From positions 1 through 5,287 of the forward strand of contig DAOVGQ010000087.1 in NCBI GenBank assembly GCA_030672315.1: DNA of 5,287 bases, given 5' to 3'. Shown in pieces: positions 1 through 4,450 of this stretch. This stretch comes from Candidatus Aenigmatarchaeota archaeon (GTDB taxonomy: Archaea; Aenigmatarchaeota; Aenigmatarchaeia; QMZP01). The translations under genes were made by a program, and so were the position numbers. Position 1 is the first letter of the stretch. Each line of letters starts with the position of its first letter. The notes below the pieces were generated by a model. The model ran no database searches. It had not been told where the DNA came from and saw nothing but the letters and a program-made list of their open reading frames with translations.

Positions 1-36
1 TTTTGAAAGAAGCTTGTACCGTTGATCTACCGGCCC
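1..36 (-). tRNA. 5' part of a third tRNA gene, truncated by the window edge; identity unknown
   Basis: Reading leftward from 36, the minus strand gives a plausible acceptor 5' strand GGGCCGG (36-30), then TA at tRNA positions 8-9, a D-stem strand GATC (27-24) and a D-loop AACGGTA with the GG pair. The complementary D-stem strand (GATC) should come next, but the sequence runs CAAGCTTC with no pairing partner before the window ends. Either this is not a tRNA or its D-arm is interrupted by an intron, as in the tRNA-Ile next door. It lies 32 nt downstream of tRNA-Ile on the same strand, which supports a tRNA cluster. The anticodon is outside the window, so the amino acid cannot be assigned. Confidence 0.5.
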
Positions 37-56
37 TTAACCAATACTCGGATATC

Positions 57-68
57 AAGAAATAAAAA
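57..68 (-). terminator. T-rich tract after tRNA-Ile; possible terminator or promoter of the next tRNA
   Basis: On the minus strand the base after the tRNA-Ile discriminator starts TTTTTATTTCTT. T-rich tracts terminate archaeal transcription, so this could end the Glu-Ile transcript. The same AT-rich element is centred roughly 27 nt before the apparent 5' end of the next tRNA (36), which is promoter distance, so it could instead act as a weak TATA element. The sequence alone does not decide between these. Confidence 0.35.
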
Positions 69-82
69 TGGGCCGGGAGAGA

Positions 83-161
83 CTTCCGCATGACCGGAAG
101 TGTCCCGGAGTTTCGGAGGGACACTCCTTTTGGTCCACACCTTTTCTTGAAAAAGGTGTGT
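83..161 (-). other. tRNA-Ile intron 2 (T-loop, position 59/60), 79 nt
   Basis: The insert splits the T-loop between TTCGAA (167-162) and T (82). The central helix of the splice motif pairs exon TTCG with intron CGGA (89-86), flanked outside by the T-stem, with bulges AAA (163-161) and AGT (84-82). Cutting after the second bulge base restores TTCGAAT exactly. The intron body is almost wholly structured. A perfect 10-bp hairpin (160-151 with 145-136) abuts a second, longer hairpin (135-92) with GACC/GGTC, GGA/TCC and GTGTCCC/GGGACAC segments. The inner helix of a strict bulge-helix-bulge is replaced by this hairpin junction, so the motif is of the relaxed type. Confidence 0.85.
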
Positions 162-200
162 TTCGAACTCTCGATCTCCCGATTATCAGTCGGGTGCCCT

Positions 201-234
201 TTTCAGGTCTGTCCCTCCCTTCGGGAGGGCAACT
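201..234 (-). other. tRNA-Ile intron 1 (D-loop, position 20a/21), 34 nt
   Basis: This insert separates D-loop base 20a (235) from A21 (200). Most of it is a hairpin: CCCTCCC (229-223), loop GAA, GGGAGGG (219-213). A bulge-helix-bulge can be drawn. The central helix pairs exon TTGG (240-237) with intron CTGA (206-203), using two G-U pairs; the bulges are TTA (236-234) and AAA (202-200); the inner helix pairs GTT with GAC. Cutting after the second base of each bulge yields a standard 9-nt D-loop. Because A234 and A200 are identical, the boundary could slide one base with the same product. A rival helix (GGTT/GACC) pairs better but leaves a 14-nt D-loop. Confidence 0.75.
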
Positions 235-260
235 AACCAACTAGGCCACCGGCCCCTTCG

Positions 261-277
261 CCAATTAAAATAATTGG
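261..277. repeat. Inverted repeat in the tRNA-Glu/tRNA-Ile spacer
   Basis: CCAATTA and TAATTGG form a perfect 7-bp stem around AAA, filling most of the 25-nt spacer between the two tRNA genes. In the precursor RNA it would be a small hairpin between the 3' end of tRNA-Glu and the 5' end of tRNA-Ile, where end-processing by tRNase Z and RNase P takes place. Chance AT-rich self-complementarity is also possible. Confidence 0.5.
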
Positions 278-280
278 TTA

Positions 281-355
281 TGCTCCCGGCGGGATTTGAA
301 CCCACGTCTTTGGCTCGAGAGGCCAATATCCTTGACCGGGCTAGACGACGGGAGC
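281..355 (-). tRNA. tRNA-Glu(CUC)
   Basis: This is a complete 75-nt tRNA without intron. The acceptor stem is GCTCCCG (355-349) with CGGGAGC (288-282), the discriminator is A at 281, and no CCA is encoded. The anticodon stem-loop is TTGGC-CTCTCGA-GCCAA, giving anticodon CUC, which reads the glutamate codon GAG. The variable loop AGAC has 4 nt, the T-stem is GTGGG/CCCGC and the T-loop TTCAAAT. The D-arm is GTCT/GGAT with two G-U pairs and an 11-nt loop. It is the first gene of the minus-strand tRNA cluster, with a TATA box about 30 bp upstream. Confidence 0.95.
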
Positions 356-380
356 ATTCGGTTATGTTAGTTTTTAGGTT

Positions 381-390
381 TATTTAAATA
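381..390 (-). promoter_or_regulatory. TATA box for the tRNA cluster
   Basis: The palindromic TATTTAAATA is centred 30 bp upstream of the tRNA-Glu 5' end (355), which would place transcription start within a few bases of the mature 5' end. The same 10-mer precedes three plus-strand units in this window. Apart from this box, 356-471 is AT-rich and shows no gene. Confidence 0.8.
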
Positions 391-471
391 TATGTGACTT
401 GGGATTTTGTTAGTTTAATCAATAAAACCAGAATAGAATTGATGTCAATCAGTTGATACAGTTCAGTTGTT

Positions 472-858
472 TCATAATTTTATTGCAATTGGCGCTTTCA
501 CAAGCTTAATTAATTTTTTAACATTCCCTCTATATATGACTTGACGGTGTTTGTATCCTTTAGGTTCAGGCAAATTAAATGCCACGGCACTTCCCAAATC
601 TTCAATAAAATATGCTAAAGTGGTTCCGTCATTATGTATAATTTCTGTGGGATATCCTGTCTCTATTTTTCCTTCTTCTATAAGTAGCTCATTTAATTCT
701 TTAATATCCTCCCCGTATATGTCTTCACTGTATTTGTTTCCTTTAAAATCAGTGAAATAAAATTTAAAGGAATCATCTAAATATGCTAAAGCGGTTCTGC
801 CATTCTTATATATAATTTCAACGCGTTTACCTGGCTCTGTTCTTATAACTTCTTCCAT
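472..858 (-). CDS. Hypothetical protein with two copies of a ~55-residue repeat
   Basis: 128 residues; I do not recognise the family. The protein is an internal duplication. Residues ~9-60 and ~65-121 align, most clearly at VEIIYKNGRTALAYLDD against TEIIHNDG-TTLAYFIED, and again at DIYGEDIKELNELL against VIYRGNVKKLIKLV. The predicted pattern per repeat is several beta strands followed by a short helix, ending in a lysine/leucine-rich segment. No signal peptide or membrane segment is visible. Base composition differs sharply from the plus-strand genes: 541-780 is about 33% GC by hand count against about 58% for 1021-1080, which suggests recent acquisition or relaxed composition. The ATG at 858 lies ~25 bp downstream of a TATA box and has no clear ribosome binding site, so the mRNA is probably leaderless. 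Its role is unknown; a small two-domain binding protein is possible but unsupported. Confidence 0.75.
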   Translation of the reverse strand: MEEVIRTEPGKRVEIIYKNGRTALAYLDDSFKFYFTDFKGNKYSEDIYGEDIKELNELLIEEGKIETGYPTEIIHNDGTTLAYFIEDLGSAVAFNLPEPKGYKHRQVIYRGNVKKLIKLVKAPIAIKL

Positions 859-878
859 ATCGCTTTATCCGCAGAAAG

Positions 879-887
879 TTTTATATT
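879..887 (-). promoter_or_regulatory. TATA box of the hypothetical gene
   Basis: The minus strand reads AATATAAAA here, centred ~25 bp upstream of the ATG at 858. That distance puts the transcription start at or next to the start codon, so a leaderless mRNA is expected. Confidence 0.65.
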
Positions 888-905
888 CCTTGTATGCGCG
901 TAACA

Positions 906-914
906 GATATATAA
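906..914 (+). promoter_or_regulatory. TATA box of the PAC2-family gene
   Basis: GATATATAA is centred ~44 bp upstream of the ATG at 954. A start ~25 bp downstream (near 936) would leave a short leader carrying the AGGAG site at 942-946. This box lies only about 20 bp from the opposite-facing box at 879-887, so the two genes share a compact divergent promoter region. Confidence 0.65.
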
Positions 915-941
915 GCGCTGGAGCAAATAATTAACGTAAGC

Positions 942-946
942 AGGAG
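942..946 (+). promoter_or_regulatory. Ribosome binding site deciding the PAC2 start
   Basis: AGGAG sits 7 nt before the ATG at 954 and matches the anti-Shine-Dalgarno end of archaeal 16S rRNA. It fixes this ATG as the start and marks a leadered mRNA, unlike the neighbouring leaderless hypothetical gene. Confidence 0.75.
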
Positions 947-953
947 ATTTGTT

Positions 954-1748
954 ATGACTGTGATAAAGGTATTCGAGACACCCAAGCTCAAGAACCCCAT
1001 TCTTATCGAGGGCCTGCCTGGTGTGGGCAACATCGGAAGGGTGGCTGTGGGATATCTTATAGAGGAGCTGGGGGCCAAGAGGTTCGCCAAGCTATACTCA
1101 GAGCACTTCTTCCCCTTTGTCATGCTTCACGAGAACTACCAGGTTCACCTGCTGAAGAACGAGTTCTACTACTGGAAGGCCAAGAAGGCTGGCCAGAGGG
1201 ACCTGATTCTCCTGGTGGGGGACTGCCAGAGCCTCTCCACCCACGGGCACTATGAGATAATCGAGAAGGTCCTGGACTTTGTGGAAAAGTTCGGTGTCAA
1301 GGAGATGTTCACAGTGGGCGGGCTGGCCACTGGAGAGATAGAGGACAAGCCTAGGGTATACGGTGCTGTCTCGGACAAGGAACTGGTTAAGAAGTTCAAG
1401 AAATACGGCATAGACTTCTCAGCAGGCGAGAAGGTCGGCTACATAGTGGGAGCATCAGGACTCTTCCTCGGCCTTGGTAAAGAACGCGGCATGAAGGGAG
1501 TATGCATGCTGGGAGAGACATCGGGGTTTCCCATAGTAACAGACCCCAAGGCAGCAGAGGTTATCCTGGACAGCCTCACCAAGATTCTTAAAATCAAGAT
1601 AGACATGAGCAAGCTCGAACAACGGGTAAGCGAGATGGAAAAGTTCATGAAGAAGGTCGAAAGCCTCCAGAAGAAGGCCCTGATGCAGATATCCAAGGAG
1701 GAAAAGGCCCCTGTGGAGGGCAAGGAGCAGCTCAGGTACATCGGATAG
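954..1748 (+). CDS. PAC2-family protein (proteasome assembly chaperone-like)
   Basis: 264 residues. The family includes archaeal PbaA/PbaB-type proteins and eukaryotic PAC2, cytosolic factors linked to 20S proteasome assembly. The N-terminal motif NPILIEGLPGVGNIGRVA (14-31) is the family signature. Further glycine-rich blocks are LLVGDCQ (86-92), FTVGGLATGE (119-128), VGASGLFLGLG (165-175) and CMLGETSGFP (184-193). A charged, heptad-like segment at ~217-245 predicts a coiled coil. The C-terminus LRYIG carries a tyrosine near the end, as in tails that dock into proteasome alpha-ring pockets, but it is not a strict hydrophobic-Tyr-X terminus, so docking is only a guess. The gene has its own TATA box and a good ribosome binding site, and it ends just before the rpoK promoter. 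PbaA and PbaB cannot be told apart here. Confidence 0.88.
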   Translation: MTVIKVFETPKLKNPILIEGLPGVGNIGRVAVGYLIEELGAKRFAKLYSEHFFPFVMLHENYQVHLLKNEFYYWKAKKAGQRDLILLVGDCQSLSTHGHYEIIEKVLDFVEKFGVKEMFTVGGLATGEIEDKPRVYGAVSDKELVKKFKKYGIDFSAGEKVGYIVGASGLFLGLGKERGMKGVCMLGETSGFPIVTDPKAAEVILDSLTKILKIKIDMSKLEQRVSEMEKFMKKVESLQKKALMQISKEEKAPVEGKEQLRYIG

Positions 1749-1749
1749 G

Positions 1750-1759
1750 TATTTAAATA
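1750..1759 (+). promoter_or_regulatory. TATA box of rpoK-eno
   Basis: TATTTAAATA begins 2 bp after the PAC2 stop codon and is centred ~35 bp upstream of the rpoK ATG at 1790. Transcription would start around 1780, giving a leader of only a few bases. Confidence 0.8.
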
Positions 1760-1789
1760 GCAGTCACTATTAAGGTTTTGAGTGTTTAA

Positions 1790-2014
1790 ATGACAAACAG
1801 GAAGTACAAGACCAGGTACGAGAAGACCAGGATAGTCTCGGCCAGGGCACTGCAGATTTCCCAGGGCTCCCCTGTCCTGGTAAGCGTGCCCAGGGGGGTC
1901 ACTGAGCCCCTTGAGATAGCAGAACTTGAATGGAAGGCTGGTCTCATACCCATAAACATAAAGGAACAGGAAAGGAAAAGTAATTTTAAGCACCCTGCCA
2001 ATAATTCTACATGA
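1790..2014 (+). CDS. rpoK: DNA-directed RNA polymerase subunit K (RpoK/Rpb6 homologue)
   Basis: 74 residues. RpoK is the archaeal counterpart of eukaryotic Rpb6 and bacterial omega; it helps to assemble and stabilise the polymerase around the largest subunit. The conserved core is easily read: TRYEKTRIVSARALQISQGSPVLV (8-31), then PLEIAELEWKAGLIPINI (40-57). The residues after ~57 (KEQERKSNFKHPANNST) form an extra hydrophilic tail beyond the usual end of the family. The stop codon overlaps the enolase start as ATGA at 2011-2014, so eno translation is probably coupled to rpoK. rpoK next to eno and uS2 is the conserved archaeal order after L13-S9-RpoN, but those upstream genes are absent here and a PAC2 gene precedes instead. 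Confidence 0.93.
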   Translation: MTNRKYKTRYEKTRIVSARALQISQGSPVLVSVPRGVTEPLEIAELEWKAGLIPINIKEQERKSNFKHPANNST

Positions 2015-3189
2015 TTCGCAATCTCAGGATGTATCCTGTTTTTACCTCCAAGGGAACACCGTCTGTCAAGGTAAAGGTCTTCACGGATTCTGGCTCATAC
2101 TCTGCCTCTGTCCCGTCAGGGACATCCAGGGGGAGGCATGAGGCAACAGAGTTCCCTGTCTCCAGGGTTTTGAAGTTCTTCTCCAAGGTAAGGCCCCACT
2201 TCATGGGCCGCGACGAGAACAACTGGGTCTCCATAGACAAGACCCTGGAGGAGCTGGATGGTACCAAGAACTTCCGCAACCTGGGGGAGAACCTCGCCCT
2301 AGCTGTCTCACTGGCAGTGGCAAGGGCTGCAAGGAAGGGAGAGCTATGGAAGCTGGAGAGCCCGGGACTTTCCGCGGCCTTTCCAATACCAGTGGGCAAT
2401 GTTATCGGTGGTGGGGTGCATGGCGGGGGAGCAGACTGGCAGGAGTTCCTGCTCATACCCCACAGGGCCAGGAGCCCGTATGAGGCAGTCGAAAGCCTCA
2501 CAGCGGCCTGGTTAAACCTGGCCGAGGGCCTGCGGGAGAAGAGGCTTCTCGCCGGCAGGAACATCGAGAATGCCTGGATGGCCAGGCTTGACAATGAGAA
2601 GAGTCTGGAGTTGCTCTCAAGTTATGCCAAAGACTGGGACATGAAGATTGGTGTTGACTTCGCTGCATCAGAGCTCTGGAACGGCAGGGTCTACAAGTAC
2701 AGGAAGGCCGGGAAAGAGATGAAACCCGGGAAGCACCTGGAATATATAGAGGAGCTCGCCAAGGTCTACAAGCTCTACTACATTGAGGATCCCCTGCACG
2801 AGGACGACTTCAGGCAGCACACAGTCCTCACACACTCCCTTGGAAGGAAATGCCTGGTGGTGGGAGACGACCTCTACTGCACTGACAGGGGGAGGCTGGC
2901 CAAGGGAATCAAGAACAAGTCAACCAATGCAATACTTGTCAAGCCAAACCAGACAGGAACCCTGAGCAGGGTCAGGGAGGTCGTGAACATGGCCAAGAAG
3001 GCAGGTCTTGAAGTCATCCCCTCGCACCGCTCAGGTGAGACCGATGATGACTGGCTGGCTGACCTTGCAATAGCCTGGGAGGCCCCTCTCATAAAGGCCG
3101 GGGTGTCTGGCCTGGACGTCCCCAAGCTGAACAGGCTCCTGGAGCTCTGGGAGGAGATACCCAAGACCAGGATGGCCAGGCTGCCGTGA
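2011..3189 (+). CDS. eno: Enolase (phosphopyruvate hydratase), divergent
   Basis: 392 residues, shorter than the roughly 410-430 usual for enolases. The enzyme converts 2-phosphoglycerate to phosphoenolpyruvate in the cytosol. The N-terminal domain keeps SKGTPSVKVKV (13-23) and PSGTSRGRHEA (35-45, with Ser39). GGVHGGGADWQEF (134-146) supplies His137 and Glu145. By alignment to the yeast enzyme the other active-site residues are present: Glu186 in NIENAW, Asp216 in IGVDFAASE, Glu259 in YIEDPL, Asp286 in VVGDDL, Lys311 in LVKPNQTGTLS, His339-Arg340-Ser341 in SHRSGET and Lys362 in LIKAG. Loops around them are unusual: the normal GDEGG-type loop reads NIENAW, and the loop after Lys362 is shortened to GVSGLD. 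Activity is therefore likely but the protein is atypical. The start ATG overlaps the rpoK stop and no separate ribosome binding site is seen. Confidence 0.9.
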   Translation: MIRNLRMYPVFTSKGTPSVKVKVFTDSGSYSASVPSGTSRGRHEATEFPVSRVLKFFSKVRPHFMGRDENNWVSIDKTLEELDGTKNFRNLGENLALAVSLAVARAARKGELWKLESPGLSAAFPIPVGNVIGGGVHGGGADWQEFLLIPHRARSPYEAVESLTAAWLNLAEGLREKRLLAGRNIENAWMARLDNEKSLELLSSYAKDWDMKIGVDFAASELWNGRVYKYRKAGKEMKPGKHLEYIEELAKVYKLYYIEDPLHEDDFRQHTVLTHSLGRKCLVVGDDLYCTDRGRLAKGIKNKSTNAILVKPNQTGTLSRVREVVNMAKKAGLEVIPSHRSGETDDDWLADLAIAWEAPLIKAGVSGLDVPKLNRLLELWEEIPKTRMARLP

Positions 3190-3210
3190 TTTCTGGACCG
3201 AAAAATAGAA

Positions 3211-3220
3211 TATTTAAATA
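3211..3220 (+). promoter_or_regulatory. TATA box of the uS2-eL19-uL18 unit
   Basis: TATTTAAATA lies in the 79-bp gap between eno and uS2. A start ~25 bp downstream (near 3241) leaves a leader of about 28 nt that contains the GGTGA site. It lets the ribosomal genes be expressed independently of rpoK-eno. Confidence 0.8.
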
Positions 3221-3259
3221 CCTATCCCTTTAATCTATTAACTGTTAAAATCGGCTGAC

Positions 3260-3264
3260 GGTGA
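3260..3264 (+). promoter_or_regulatory. Ribosome binding site of uS2
   Basis: GGTGA ends 4 nt before the ATG at 3269 and is the classic archaeal Shine-Dalgarno sequence. It supports this start, which gives an N-terminus of about 15 residues before the conserved AGMHIG block. Confidence 0.8.
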
Positions 3265-3268
3265 AGAC

Positions 3269-3859
3269 ATGACAGAAGATATGCTGGTTAAGAAGACCGA
3301 GTATCTGACTGCAGGGATGCACATAGGCATGAAGTCCTGTACGCCCTACATGAGGCAGTTCGTCTACAAGATCAGGGATGACGGCCTGGCTGTGTTCAAT
3401 CTGCAGAAGGTGGACCAGAGGATAAGGACAGCCGTTGAATTCCTCTCCAGGTTCAAGAAGATTCTGGTGGTTTCGAGAAAGGAAAACGCGGCAAAGGCCA
3501 TAGAGATGTTTGCAGATGCTGTGGATGCCAAGGCCATATCAGGAAGGTTCTCTCCAGGGACACTGACCAATCCATCATACAGGGGATTCTATGAGCCGGG
3601 TGTTGTCTTTGTGGTGGACCCCCTTGTGGATGACCAGGTCATAAGGGAGGCGAGGAAGAGAAGGGTCCCCATGGTGGCACTCTGTGATACCTTCAATATA
3701 TCCAAGGACATAGACCTCTGCATACCTGCCAACAACAACGGCAGGAAGAGCCTTGCCCTGATATTCTGGCTCCTGGCGAGGGAAATACTCAAGAAGCGTG
3801 GGGAAATCAAGAAGGATTCTGATTTCAGTTACACCCTGAAGGACTTTGGGGGCGAGTGA
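3269..3859 (+). CDS. rpsB: Small ribosomal subunit protein uS2 (archaeal S2)
   Basis: 196 residues, near the normal archaeal length. uS2 binds the 30S subunit between head and body. Archaeal/eukaryotic-type motifs run in order: YLTAGMHIG (12-20), FNLQKVDQRIR (43-53), ILVVSRKENA (65-74), GRFSPGTLTNP (92-102), VVFVVDPLVDDQVIREA (112-128), PMVALCDTFN (134-143) and IPANNNGRKS (152-161). The C-terminus is short, without the long extension of eukaryotic SA proteins. It is the first gene of a unit with eL19 (1 nt after its stop) and uL18. Its place after enolase is the conserved archaeal arrangement. Confidence 0.96.
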   Translation: MTEDMLVKKTEYLTAGMHIGMKSCTPYMRQFVYKIRDDGLAVFNLQKVDQRIRTAVEFLSRFKKILVVSRKENAAKAIEMFADAVDAKAISGRFSPGTLTNPSYRGFYEPGVVFVVDPLVDDQVIREARKRRVPMVALCDTFNISKDIDLCIPANNNGRKSLALIFWLLAREILKKRGEIKKDSDFSYTLKDFGGE

Positions 3860-3860
3860 G

Positions 3861-4445
3861 ATGGACATGGGTTCCCAGAAGAGGATTGCCGCAAGAATCA
3901 TGAAGTGCGGCGTTTCCAGGGTCAGGATAAAGCCGAGTGAAGAGGTGGAGGAGGCCCTGACAAGGGAGGACATCAGGGGCCTTATACAGAAGGGTATGAT
4001 ATGGAGCGTCCAGAAGAAGGGGACAAGCAAATTTGCGTCAAAGAAAAAACTCGAGCAGAAAAGGAAGGGAAGAATGCGCGGGCCTGGAAGGAGAAAAGGG
4101 ACAAAAGGTGCCAGGAAGAATGACAAGACCAAGTGGATAGAGAAGGTAAGGCCCCTGAGAAGGCTTCTGGCTGAGCTAAGGGGGAGCGGTCAGATAGGCA
4201 GGCAGGACTACGGGGTTCTCTATAAAAGGGTTAAGGGCGGATTCTTCAGGAACAGGAAGCATCTTTTATACTATCTCAAAGAGCACGACATGCTCAAGAA
4301 GGTTGGGAAGGAGGCTCCCAGTAAGGCCCGGGCGGGCAAAGGGGCTACAGGAAAGGCTGTGAAGGTTGTGAAAAAGATTCTGGCAAGGAAGGCAGCAGCT
4401 AAAAAACCAAAGAAGGTCAAGACAGAACCCAGGAAAGGTAAGTGA
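3861..4445 (+). CDS. rpl19e: Large ribosomal subunit protein eL19
   Basis: 194 residues from the ATG at 3861, one nucleotide after the uS2 stop, so translation is probably coupled. A second ATG at 3867 is also possible; a longer TTG-initiated frame from 3846 would overlap uS2 and is unlikely. The family pattern is clear: SQKRIAARIMKCGVSRV (5-21), EEALTREDIRGLI (30-42), GRMRGPGRRKGTKGAR (70-85), WIEKVRPLRRLL (92-103), YKRVKGGFFRNRKHLLYYL (121-139). From about residue 149 an Ala/Lys/Gly-rich basic tail of ~45 residues is added. eL19 and uL18 are adjacent in the archaeal spc-type operon, and that pair is kept here although the flanking genes differ. It is expected to bind 23S rRNA in the 50S subunit. 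Confidence 0.95.
   Translation: MDMGSQKRIAARIMKCGVSRVRIKPSEEVEEALTREDIRGLIQKGMIWSVQKKGTSKFASKKKLEQKRKGRMRGPGRRKGTKGARKNDKTKWIEKVRPLRRLLAELRGSGQIGRQDYGVLYKRVKGGFFRNRKHLLYYLKEHDMLKKVGKEAPSKARAGKGATGKAVKVVKKILARKAAAKKPKKVKTEPRKGK
4442..4445 (+). promoter_or_regulatory. Ribosome binding site deciding the uL18 start
   Basis: GTGA, part of the eL19 stop, lies 5 nt before the ATG at 4451 and matches the archaeal anti-Shine-Dalgarno core. This favours the ATG at 4451 over the overlapping GTG at 4442 as the uL18 start. Confidence 0.55.
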
Positions 4446-4450
4446 TTCTC

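Larger units (their letters stand above)
69..255 (-). tRNA. tRNA-Ile(GAU) with two non-canonical introns
   Basis: Exons are complement(join(69..82,162..200,235..255)), 21+39+14 = 74 nt after splicing. The spliced molecule is canonical. The acceptor stem is GGGCCGG (255-249) with CCGGCCC (76-70). The D-stem is GCCT/GGGC around a 9-nt loop AGTTGGTTA. The anticodon stem is CCCGA/TCGGG with loop CTGATAA, so the anticodon is GAU (187-185). The variable loop is AGATC, the T-stem GAGAG/CTCTC, the T-loop TTCGAAT and the discriminator A. No CCA is encoded. There is no intron at the usual 37/38 site. Instead there is a 34-nt insert in the D-loop and a 79-nt insert in the T-loop. It follows tRNA-Glu after a 25-nt spacer and is probably co-transcribed with it. 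Maturation would need a splicing endonuclease tolerant of non-canonical sites. Confidence 0.9.

Noticed and set aside
83..234. C/D-box or H/ACA guide RNA inside the tRNA introns
   Set aside because: CTGA occurs at 206-203, but there is no properly placed C box or paired C'/D' motif, and no ACA tail at the right distance from a hairpin with a pocket. The hairpins look like plain intron structure.
55..240. 61-codon open frame over the tRNA-Ile gene
   Set aside because: It lies wholly within the tRNA and its introns, has no promoter or ribosome binding site, and its codons are explained by RNA stems. A homing endonuclease in the introns is excluded by their size.
443..470. Repeated CAGTT units downstream of the hypothetical gene
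   Set aside because: Three 5-bp matches (450, 459, 464) with unequal spacing are too short to call a repeat array or a CRISPR.
281..953. Integrated element at the tRNA-Glu gene, given the AT-rich neighbour
   Set aside because: The AT-rich stretch is on the 5' side of the tRNA, whereas integrases normally use the 3' end. I found no duplicated tRNA fragment as an attachment site and no integrase.
1439..1993. 184-codon minus-strand open frame across PAC2 and rpoK
   Set aside because: It is antisense to two recognised genes, has no family features and no promoter, and arises from the codon bias of the plus strand.
2007..2594. 195-codon minus-strand open frame within eno
   Set aside because: It is the mirror of enolase coding sequence, rich in Ser/Arg/Pro as expected for an antisense frame.
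3846..3860. TTG start for eL19, five codons upstream
   Set aside because: It would overlap the end of uS2 and add MGASE, which is not part of the family; the ATG at 3861 gives the usual N-terminus.
3575..4132. 185-codon minus-strand open frame across uS2 and eL19
   Set aside because: It is antisense to two conserved ribosomal genes, and its hydrophobic stretches are the complement of lysine/glutamate codons.
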